Positions 57,805-64,000 of a DNA stretch of 64,000 bases are shown piece after piece. This stretch comes from Candidatus Avelusimicrobium pullarium. GTDB taxonomy: Bacteria; Elusimicrobiota; Elusimicrobia; Elusimicrobiales; Elusimicrobiaceae. The notes under the pieces were generated by a model. It was not told the origin of the DNA and searched no databases. It worked only from the letters and a program-made list of their open reading frames with translations. The DNA lies in the NCBI GenBank assembly GCA_944323745.1, contig CALUTQ010000001.1, positions 372,001 through 436,000 of the forward strand, in the 5' to 3' direction. Every line of letters begins with the position of its first letter. Positions within the stretch are counted from its first letter, which is position 1. A program made the translations under genes and the position numbers.

Positions 57805-57834
57805 TTGACCGCAAAGGGAAAAGTCTGCTATCAT
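57805..57834 (+). promoter_or_regulatory. Promoter of the pal-cpoB-tolB operon
   Basis: TTGACC (57805-57810), an 18-bp spacer and TATCAT (57829-57834) preceded by TG (extended -10). Transcription would begin near 57841, 36 nt before the pal ATG. Confidence 0.65.
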
Positions 57835-57876
57835 TTATGTGTAGAAATAAATATACGTAACACGGAGACACATACA

Positions 57877-58389
57877 ATGAAGAACTTGTTGAAAGTAACG
57901 CTCGTGATCGCCTTGGCAGCCGGCTTGACCGCCTGCAAAAAGAACGTCAAAGACGATGCCAACGCCGACATGATGACCGGCACCACCACCGAAATGGTGT
58001 TGCAGGAAACCACGGTAGAAGAAGAGGAAGTAATTCCCACCCAAGCTTCTTTGGGCGTGGTGCACTTTGCGTTGGACAAATATAATTTGTCCGCCGAAGC
58101 GCGCAAAATCGTGGAAGCCAACGCCAAAGCCATTAAAGCTCAGGCTGCCGGCGCCGACTACACCGTCGTGGTGGAAGGCAATTGCGACTCCAGAGGCACC
58201 ATCGCCTACAACATTGCGTTGGGCGAAAAAAGAGCCAATGAAGTAAAAGCCTACTATGTGCGTCTGGGCATCCCGGCCGCCAACATCAGCACCGTGTCTT
58301 ACGGCAAAGAAAAACCCATCTGCTATGAAAATACGCAGTCTTGCTGGGCTAAAAACCGCCGTGCCGACACGATTCTGACGGTCAAATAA
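57877..58389 (+). CDS. pal: Peptidoglycan-associated lipoprotein (OmpA-like)
   Basis: A 170-residue lipoprotein. The signal ends in LTAC (Cys20), a Met/Thr/Glu-rich linker follows, then the OmpA peptidoglycan-binding domain (VHFALDKYNLSAEARKIVEA, VVEGNCDSRGTIAYNIALGE with the conserved Asp and Arg, and KNRRADTIL). It ties the outer membrane to peptidoglycan and interacts with TolB, encoded two genes later. ATG 57877 follows CGGAG. Confidence 0.95.
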   Translation: MKNLLKVTLVIALAAGLTACKKNVKDDANADMMTGTTTEMVLQETTVEEEEVIPTQASLGVVHFALDKYNLSAEARKIVEANAKAIKAQAAGADYTVVVEGNCDSRGTIAYNIALGEKRANEVKAYYVRLGIPAANISTVSYGKEKPICYENTQSCWAKNRRADTILTVK

Positions 58390-58417
58390 TTGTTTTAAGC
58401 AAGGGGGCCCGAACCGT

Positions 58418-59101
58418 ATGAACACAAAACTTAAATTATTTTGTTTAGGCGGTTTGGGCCTTTTGCTGTCCGGCTGCTTAGCCAGCGAGCGCGATATGGG
58501 CACGCTAAAGCTTCAATTAAGAGAGCTTAACGAAACCATTGCGCTGATGCAAACAAACCAGGCCGAACTGGCCAGCAAAATGGAAGAGCTGAACCAAAAT
58601 TTGGCCGTTTCCAACGAAAATCTTTCCCAATTAGACGCACAGATTTTTAATCTTTCTTCTAAATTAGATGATATTAACGCCGCCGTGCAAGGTACGCAAA
58701 ATGCTGAAGGGCAAAGCACGGCCGTAATGCTTCCGTCGGATATTTTTAACGAAGCCAAAAGCCATTTAAACAAACAAGCCTATGATTTGGCCGTAACGGG
58801 CTTTAAACTGTATATTGACAAATACCCCGACGGGGAAAATATTCAGCAGGCTTATATTTATTTGGGCGATGCCTATGCCGCACAAGGGCAGGCCCGTCCG
58901 GCGGCTATTGCCTATGCCACCGTTTTGCAAAAATTTCCCGAAAGCAAAATTATTCCTACCGCGCGCTTGAAATATGCCCGCAGTATTATTCCGTTGGGCA
59001 AGACGGAAGAAGCCAAACGCTATTTTAGTTCTATTGTGCAGGATTTCGGACGCTCTCCGGAAGCTGCATTGGCCAAGGACGAACTGGCCAAATTAAAATA
59101 A
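58418..59101 (+). CDS. cpoB: Tol-Pal system protein CpoB/YbgF
   Basis: A 227-residue protein with signal and lipobox LLLSGC (Cys20), so it is a lipoprotein here. A coiled coil at about residues 28-90 (MQTNQAELASKMEELNQNLA) is followed by a TPR domain of about 120 residues (NEAKSHLNKQAYDLAVTGFK and DAYAAQGQARPAAIAY). CpoB coordinates outer-membrane constriction with peptidoglycan synthesis. The layout coiled coil plus TPR is diagnostic. It lies between pal and tolB. Confidence 0.92.
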   Translation: MNTKLKLFCLGGLGLLLSGCLASERDMGTLKLQLRELNETIALMQTNQAELASKMEELNQNLAVSNENLSQLDAQIFNLSSKLDDINAAVQGTQNAEGQSTAVMLPSDIFNEAKSHLNKQAYDLAVTGFKLYIDKYPDGENIQQAYIYLGDAYAAQGQARPAAIAYATVLQKFPESKIIPTARLKYARSIIPLGKTEEAKRYFSSIVQDFGRSPEAALAKDELAKLK

Positions 59102-59105
59102 TATT

Positions 59106-60398
59106 ATGAAAAAAATGCAAAAACTGTTTCTGGCGGCCTTGTTTGCAGGGCTGTGCGGCGGCTTGTCGGCCGCACCGAAAACCGACGTTTATATCGGCAT
59201 TACCTCTGCCGGTGCCAAACGTCTGCCGGTTATTGCAATGCCTGCTTTTGTTTCTGACCAAGCCATTGCCCCGGCTGCCCAAAAAGTGCACGACACGTTG
59301 CGCGCCGATATTTTGTACGGCAGATATTTTGACGTGTCTGAGGACGGGCCGGATTTTAATCCCAAAAAACTGGACGATACGCTGTCCGGCTGGGCCAAAA
59401 AACGGGCCGGCTATATGATCGGCGGGGATATTTCTTATCAGGAACCGTACTATACCATAAAGCTTTATGTTTATGACGTAATGACGCAAGCGCCGGTGTT
59501 TGCCAAAGCCTTTAAGGGTAACGAAGCCAGCCTGCGCCGTTTGGCGCATATCGCCGCCGACCAGATTATTCAAACGCTTACGGGGCGGCGCGGTATTGCA
59601 GACACTAAAATTGCCTTTGCCAACAATGCCACCAAACATAAAGAAATTTATGTGGTGGACTATGACGGCCAGAACCTCAAAAAGCTGACCAATGACCGCA
59701 GCATTGCCCTGCTGCCGCGCTGGAGCAAAGACGGGCGCATTTACTACACTACCTACCGCTACAAAAATCCGGATATTTTTGCCATTGATTTAAAGGCAGG
59801 CAAAATTGCCCCTGTCATTATCCGCGGCGGGCTCTCGCTCATCGGCGGTGTATCGCCCGACGGCAAAGCGCTGGTCTTTACCAGTTCCCGCGGGCCCAAC
59901 CCCAGCATTTATATTTATAATTTGGAAACCGGCGAGAAAAAACAAATTACCAACCGCCAATCGGTGGACGGTTCGCCGTCTTATTCGCCGGACGGAAAAT
60001 ATATTACGTTTGTATCTAACCGTGCCGGCAACCCGCAGATTTACGTGATGGAACTGGCCACCGGCCAAACCCGTCCGCTTACCAAAACGTTTAACTGGTC
60101 CGACAGCCCGCAATGGTCTCCTACGGGGGAATGGATCGTGTTTGCGGGGCGTGAGTCTCCGTATCATCCGTTTGATATTTTTCTGGTGGACTTAACGGGC
60201 ACGCAGCTGCGCCGCCTGACCACCGATGCCGGCAGCAACGAAGACCCGACCTGGTCGCCCGACGGACGTTTTATTGCTTTCACCAGCACGCGCGACGGCG
60301 GGAAACGTAAACTTTACGTAATGGATGCCGACGGAAGTGCCCCGCATTTGGTGGCGGATTTGCCCGGAGAAACGTTTACCCCACACTGGTCTTTCTAA
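59106..60398 (+). CDS. tolB: Tol-Pal system beta-propeller protein TolB
   Basis: A 430-residue periplasmic protein with a signal peptide (MQKLFLAALFAGLCGGLSAA), the TolB N-terminal domain (about 22-150) and a six-bladed propeller with repeated SPDG/WSPTG turns (VSPDGKALVFTSSRGPN, YSPDGKYITFVSNRAGNPQI, WSPDGRFIAFTSTRDGG). It binds Pal. The gene order pal-cpoB-tolB is the reverse of the common tolB-pal-ybgF, and tolQ, tolR and tolA are not nearby. A terminator follows. Confidence 0.95.
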   Translation: MKKMQKLFLAALFAGLCGGLSAAPKTDVYIGITSAGAKRLPVIAMPAFVSDQAIAPAAQKVHDTLRADILYGRYFDVSEDGPDFNPKKLDDTLSGWAKKRAGYMIGGDISYQEPYYTIKLYVYDVMTQAPVFAKAFKGNEASLRRLAHIAADQIIQTLTGRRGIADTKIAFANNATKHKEIYVVDYDGQNLKKLTNDRSIALLPRWSKDGRIYYTTYRYKNPDIFAIDLKAGKIAPVIIRGGLSLIGGVSPDGKALVFTSSRGPNPSIYIYNLETGEKKQITNRQSVDGSPSYSPDGKYITFVSNRAGNPQIYVMELATGQTRPLTKTFNWSDSPQWSPTGEWIVFAGRESPYHPFDIFLVDLTGTQLRRLTTDAGSNEDPTWSPDGRFIAFTSTRDGGKRKLYVMDADGSAPHLVADLPGETFTPHWSF

Positions 60399-60411
60399 AA
60401 GAACGGCTTTA

Positions 60412-60443
60412 AAAAAGCGCAAAGTTTTTAGGCTTTGCGCTTT
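60412..60443 (+). terminator. Terminator of the pal-cpoB-tolB operon
   Basis: Stem aaagcgcaaag/ctttgcgcttt with loop tttttagg and a T run. Confidence 0.88.
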
Positions 60444-60721
60444 TTTTGTGTCTTAATTGTTATTTGCGGCGGTTTATTTGCAGTGATGAGCCGGCGGGAC
60501 GCAAGGCCTCTTTTGTAAACGACGTATGTTTATACCAAAACAAGCGGCTTTGACTTGTGGCCGGTGCGGGCGGCAAAGCAAAGCGTCCGTACAGGCACAA
60601 TGGGGCGGTGAGTTTGTGCGGATGGGTGCGGCGAAGCGAAGCCTTGCCCTGCAGCCGGCTAAAGTGCCGGAGCGGGGAAAAGGGGAACAGCACGGCTCTT
60701 TGCATTTGCGTTATGAAATAT
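60444..60721. other. Intergenic region without a supported gene
   Basis: A 65-residue + frame (60526-60723) with a CGRCGR motif and another frame overlapping it have no ribosome site and no recognisable family. I see no tRNA, promoter or repeat shared with the rest of the window. Confidence 0.5.
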
Positions 60722-60749
60722 AAAACCCCGCACACAAGTGCGGGGTTTT
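60722..60749 (-). terminator. Terminator of the tdk-RDD operon
   Basis: Stem aaaaccccgcac/gtgcggggtttt with loop acaa, symmetrical A/T flanks. It lies 15 nt after the stop of the minus-strand RDD gene. Confidence 0.88.
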
Positions 60750-60764
60750 AGAAAGAAAAGCGCC

Positions 60765-61637
60765 TCAGTCGCAAGGCGTTACGGCAATGTCTTCACATTC
60801 GGCCGTGTCTGTATTTAAACAGCAGACGTTATTTTGTTCTGCCGGCAGCATTAGCACATATTCCGTAGCGTTGCGGGAATAAAACGAGACGTATAAATTG
60901 CCTTCGTCATCGGACAAAAAGTCCATTTCTTCCGTGCCGGGCAGTTCATCCCAATTTTCATTATCGGCGCGGATGGCTTGCAGTTGGGCCGCCGCCGTGG
61001 CGGCCTGGTCTTTGGCTAAGCTCTTGTCCGCCCACAGCCCTACGCCGATTAAGCCGACATAAGCCCCCACCAGCAAAATGCACACACACACCAGCCAGCC
61101 GATATGGGCCTGCGTGGGGGGCAGGGCGTCGCCTTGTTGAAAGGAAGATTTGACCACATAGGTTCCGGCAATGATATCGTGCAAGGCGCGTTTGCGGTTG
61201 GTAAAAGGCATCATAATAAAACCGATGTAAAAAACAACATAGGAAAGCATTTTGGCAAAATACCGTCCCGTAGCGCGGGCAAACGTAATACGCCGGCCTT
61301 GCTCATCAACCACTTTCAGGCCCAGCAGGCGTTTGCCCCACGTAGCCTGATGCTTGCCGCTTTCCAGAAAAGCAAAATACAGCCAAGTAAAAATAAACCC
61401 CAGCACACACCACAATAAATATAAAGCAATAATGAAAAGAAAGGAAGATCCTGCTTGCTGCTGCGTGCCCATCATTTTTTGAGCTTGCCAAACGATGGGG
61501 ATAAGACAGATGACGGAAGGCGGAATAAAAGAGATAATGCCGTCAAGCAAAAACGCCCCAAAACGGCGCCAAAAGCCGCCATAGGGGATAGAGACAGCCT
61601 GCTGATTGTTGAGAGGTAAAGTATTGTCTGTGGTCAT
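60765..61637 (-). CDS. RDD family membrane protein with extra C-terminal domain
   Basis: A 290-residue protein. The RDD domain (residues ~18-165) has the typical GGFWRRFGAFLLDGIISFIP start, KHQATWGKRLLGLKVVDEQG and RKRALHDIIAGTYVV. A fourth helix (WLVCVCILLVGAYVGLIGVGLW) and a ~90-residue acidic periplasmic or cytosolic tail (EMDFLSDDEGNLYVSF) follow. RDD proteins are linked to ion or solute transport, but no function is proven here. The neighbour at 61660 is a shorter paralogue. Confidence 0.87.
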   Translation of the reverse strand: MTTDNTLPLNNQQAVSIPYGGFWRRFGAFLLDGIISFIPPSVICLIPIVWQAQKMMGTQQQAGSSFLFIIALYLLWCVLGFIFTWLYFAFLESGKHQATWGKRLLGLKVVDEQGRRITFARATGRYFAKMLSYVVFYIGFIMMPFTNRKRALHDIIAGTYVVKSSFQQGDALPPTQAHIGWLVCVCILLVGAYVGLIGVGLWADKSLAKDQAATAAAQLQAIRADNENWDELPGTEEMDFLSDDEGNLYVSFYSRNATEYVLMLPAEQNNVCCLNTDTAECEDIAVTPCD

Positions 61638-61659
61638 ATTTTGTCCTTTAAATGCAAAA

Positions 61660-62196
61660 TTAATGCGTCCTTATTACCAAAGTATCGGCAATGATATCGT
61701 GCAGGGCGCGTTTGCGTTTAGTCCAGCCGGCCATCATAAAGCCGATGTAAAATATGATGTAGGATATAAATTTGGCAAACGTGCGGCCGGAAGCACGGGC
61801 AAAACTGATGCGCTGGCCGTTGCCGTCCGTAACTCGCAGACCGACGATTTGTTTGCCCCAGGTGGCTTGTTTGGAGGAGCTTTCAAACAAAGCAAAATAA
61901 AGCCAAAAGCAAAGCATCCATATTACTTGCAGCAGCAGGCCGATGCTCCAAAATAAAAACAGTGCCGCGGCCATTTCGCTGGAAACGATTTCCGTCTGGT
62001 CATATTCTTCCAGATAAGGCAGCAAATTAAACATTGCATACCCCAGCAACGGAATGCTGATAATGGCGGTAGGAATAGACAGAATGACATTGTCTATCAC
62101 AAATGCCACGGCCCGCAGCCAAAACCCGCCATAAGCGGTTTGGTCAGCCGAGACGGTTACGGTTTTTTGTTCTACGGGTGCAAATTCTTCACTCAT
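61660..62196 (-). CDS. RDD family membrane protein
   Basis: A 178-residue protein consisting of one RDD domain: GGFWLRAVAFVIDNVILSIP, KQATWGKQIVGLRVTDGNGQ and RKRALHDIIADTLVI, with three or four helices. It is clearly a paralogue of the gene at 60765, probably by tandem duplication. It starts within the tdk stop (4-nt overlap), with AAGGAG upstream. Confidence 0.9.
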   Translation of the reverse strand: MSEEFAPVEQKTVTVSADQTAYGGFWLRAVAFVIDNVILSIPTAIISIPLLGYAMFNLLPYLEEYDQTEIVSSEMAAALFLFWSIGLLLQVIWMLCFWLYFALFESSSKQATWGKQIVGLRVTDGNGQRISFARASGRTFAKFISYIIFYIGFMMAGWTKRKRALHDIIADTLVIRTH

Positions 62197-62771
62197 TTTT
62201 TATTCTCCTTGGGTTTGCGGTAACAGCGGCGGCAGCGGGCTTGATAGGCGTCCGTCGTGCCGACGACAATGCGTTTGGTGTCTTTGGTCATACGCTGCGT
62301 AAAGCTGGCCGGGTTGCCGCATTTAGTGCAGACGGCCAAATTTTTGGTTACATATTCGGCCTTGGCCAGCAAAGCGGCCGTTACTTCAAACGGTTCGGCG
62401 CGGTAGTCCGTATCCAGCCCGGCCACGATGACGCGTTTGCCGCTGTTGGCCAGTTTTTCGCAGACGTCCACAATGCCCTTATCAAAAAAATTGACTTCAT
62501 CTATTGCCACCACTTGCGTGTCTTTTTCAATTAAAGGCAAAATTTCAGACGAATTTTTCACGCAGGAAGCATCCACCTTGTTTTGGTTATGGCTGATAAT
62601 GCTGCCAATGCCGTAGCGGGTGTCTAATTTAGAATTAAACAGCTGCACTTTTTGCTTGGCAATCAATGCCGTGCGCACGCGGCGGATGAGTTCTTCGGTC
62701 TTGCCCGAAAACATACACCCGCAGATTACTTCTATCCAGCCTTGTTTTTTAAACATCAGGTTTGGGGTCAT
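62193..62771 (-). CDS. tdk: Thymidine kinase
   Basis: A 192-residue type II thymidine kinase (zinc-containing). The P-loop is GCMFSGKTEELIRRV, VVAIDEVNFFD is the Walker B/catalytic region with the Glu, GLDTDYRAEPFE is the lasso region, and the zinc Cys are CTKC and CRRC near the C-terminus. It salvages thymidine to dTMP. AGGAGAA precedes the ATG. Confidence 0.95.
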   Translation of the reverse strand: MTPNLMFKKQGWIEVICGCMFSGKTEELIRRVRTALIAKQKVQLFNSKLDTRYGIGSIISHNQNKVDASCVKNSSEILPLIEKDTQVVAIDEVNFFDKGIVDVCEKLANSGKRVIVAGLDTDYRAEPFEVTAALLAKAEYVTKNLAVCTKCGNPASFTQRMTKDTKRIVVGTTDAYQARCRRCYRKPKENKK

Positions 62772-62796
62772 AATGTTCTCCTAAAACGACAAAAGG

Positions 62797-64000
62797 TTAA
62801 AAGTCCCGCAGATCATTGTCTCCGCGCCAGGGGTACCAGTAGCGGTTTTCCGGCATAGTTTCCTTGGGTGCTTGGCTGTACTGGCCGCACAGAATGTTAA
62901 TGCGGAAGGCCACGGACAGGTTGTCGTTCCTGTCGCGCAATGTAATTTCGGCGACGGCGTCGTGGAACGTTTTGGACAAACGCACCAGCTTGTTGGACGA
63001 TTTAAAACTGCTGTCTTGTATTTGAAAATCTATTCCCAGATCCAATTTCCAGGAAGACTCCGGCAGGCGCAGCCCGAAAAAGGTGGTAAAAGCATAGCGG
63101 TTGGAATAAGTGCGGTACAAAGAATAGGGGTCTTGATGGGTGTCGTAATTGGTCAGCCCCAAACCGAGCATCTGTCCTTTAATGTTGAAATTGCTTTGCA
63201 GGATGAATGCCTGATTCTTTTCAATCAGGTCATAAAGATCTTGCACAAACACGTTTACGGCCCCGTTGGGGGAGTTATAGCCCGCTTCCAGCAAAATGGG
63301 GTCTATGCGTTCTTTGAGGTGGCTCCAAGACACTTTGCCGTTTTGGTCATATTCGCTTAAGCTAAAGCCTGTTTCCAAACGCACATAGGTGTTAAACGAA
63401 GGACGGTAGTAGTTTTGGATATAGAGGCGGTTTCTTTCTTCTCCGTGGTCGGGGGAGGCACTGTCGGAAGACAGCGTCCCCGTAGAAAACCGTTTGGTGT
63501 ATTGGTAGCCAAAGTCCAGCGTACCCAAAAATGTATCCGTTTGCAGGTTGAGGTCAGTGCCGACGCGGCCGACCCAGGCATTTTTATCGTTATAGTCTTT
63601 GTCGTCCAAGGTAACGTGCTGATCGTAAAATACGCTGGGCAAAAACGTCAGGTTGCGGCCCAGCCGAATAGATTTTTCGGTCGTCCAGCGGGCATTGCCT
63701 TCTTTTTCCCAATTTTGTTCCATCAGGGAGGTATTGTTAAAGTTCACCTCCATACGGTGGCTCAGGCCCAGCAGCGGGTCATTAAACGGCATAAGCGTAT
63801 AGGTCAGCTGGGGCAGATTGCGCTGTTTGGCTATAAACTCCCCGCGGTGCCAATCAAAAATATCCTGCTGGGTGTAGCTCAAACGCAGCGTGGAACGACG
63901 GCTTTGCCGCGAGAGCGAAAAGTTGGTTTCCTGATCCGGCGTAAAAATATAGGGGTTGCCGCGGAAGAAGGAATCGTTAAAATACGGGTCGGACACCATA
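62797..64000 (-). CDS. lptD: LPS-assembly outer-membrane protein LptD, C-terminal part (truncated by window edge)
   Basis: About 400 residues with the features of the LptD beta-barrel: SDPYFNDSFFRGNPYIFTPD at its visible start, then many alternating strands ending with aromatic residues (LRLSYTQQDIFDWHRGEF and FDWHRG-type turns). The N-terminal signal and OstA domain lie beyond base 64000. LptD inserts LPS into the outer leaflet; its presence supports a true outer membrane with LPS or LOS. The C-terminal tail (NRYWYPWRGDNDLRDF) is longer than usual and does not end in a classical aromatic barrel signal at the very end, apart from the final Phe. Confidence 0.75.
   Translation of the reverse strand, partial: MVSDPYFNDSFFRGNPYIFTPDQETNFSLSRQSRRSTLRLSYTQQDIFDWHRGEFIAKQRNLPQLTYTLMPFNDPLLGLSHRMEVNFNNTSLMEQNWEKEGNARWTTEKSIRLGRNLTFLPSVFYDQHVTLDDKDYNDKNAWVGRVGTDLNLQTDTFLGTLDFGYQYTKRFSTGTLSSDSASPDHGEERNRLYIQNYYRPSFNTYVRLETGFSLSEYDQNGKVSWSHLKERIDPILLEAGYNSPNGAVNVFVQDLYDLIEKNQAFILQSNFNIKGQMLGLGLTNYDTHQDPYSLYRTYSNRYAFTTFFGLRLPESSWKLDLGIDFQIQDSSFKSSNKLVRLSKTFHDAVAEITLRDRNDNLSVAFRINILCGQYSQAPKETMPENRYWYPWRGDNDLRDF

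Noticed and set aside
60526-60723. 65-residue + strand frame with a CGRCGR motif
   Set aside because: No ribosome site, no family, an overlapping rival frame and its end inside a terminator; listed only as an intergenic note.

Overview
The window is a gene-dense, roughly 50 % GC bacterial chromosome segment. It reads as an anaerobic, outer-membrane-bearing organism most like the Elusimicrobiota. The support is LptD, Tol-Pal, Lol and AsmA-type envelope genes, ferredoxin-linked 2-oxoacid oxidoreductase and Nfn-type electron bifurcation, and above all many scattered type IV pilin-like genes with the same N-terminal block, a trait I associate with Elusimicrobium relatives. The phylum assignment is inference; no rRNA is present. 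No phage, IS element or CRISPR array was seen.

Layout: 1-6.1 kb holds a YgjP-type metallopeptidase (minus) and the glycine cleavage set gcvT-gcvH-gcvPA-gcvPB plus a lipoate ligase that could lipoylate GcvH. 6.1-11.6 kb holds a membrane HExxH protein, an AsmA-like protein, pyrE, an RlmI-like methyltransferase and a secreted protein. 12.4-15.6 kb holds msrC and the four-subunit Kor/Vor operon. 15.6-21.6 kb holds an MFS carrier, trmL, glgP and a DUF1646 carrier. 22.9-28.2 kb holds ychF, rlmD, a GNAT enzyme and a PcrA helicase. 28.3-30.6 kb is a tandem pilin cluster followed by a CD225-like protein. 30.7-36.2 kb holds gatC-gatA-nudix, a YtxH protein and nfnB-nfnA. 36.9-46.6 kb holds PIN-PhoH, a GH57 enzyme, a Sel1 protein, the LolCDE-type exporter and lysS. 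46.6-50.9 kb is tRNA-rich, with a 167-bp tandem repeat, a C39-like peptidase and a peptide-binding lipoprotein. 51-58 kb holds a divergent HxlR/MBL pair, two glycosyltransferases, a MurJ-like flippase and gatB. 57.9-64 kb holds pal-cpoB-tolB, two RDD proteins, tdk and the 3' part of lptD.

The striking feature is eleven type IV pilin-like genes plus one remnant, all on the + strand, placed one by one between unrelated genes and mostly as promoter-gene-terminator cassettes. Eight share a start region in which a -10-like hexamer lies exactly 6 nt before the ATG (predicting leaderless mRNA), a -35-like hexamer lies 15-17 bp further upstream, and the spacer is mostly a homopolymeric T tract. In six of these a 17-18 bp inverted repeat brackets the start codon and encodes the leader start M-x-K-I-Y-Q-K. 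The genes agree up to the first helix and diverge afterwards. Two are a fresh 693-bp duplication, one is frameshifted and one is decayed. Together this looks like a diversifying surface-fibre repertoire whose expression could vary through T-tract length. No pilus assembly genes (pilB, pilC, pilQ, pilD) lie in the window.
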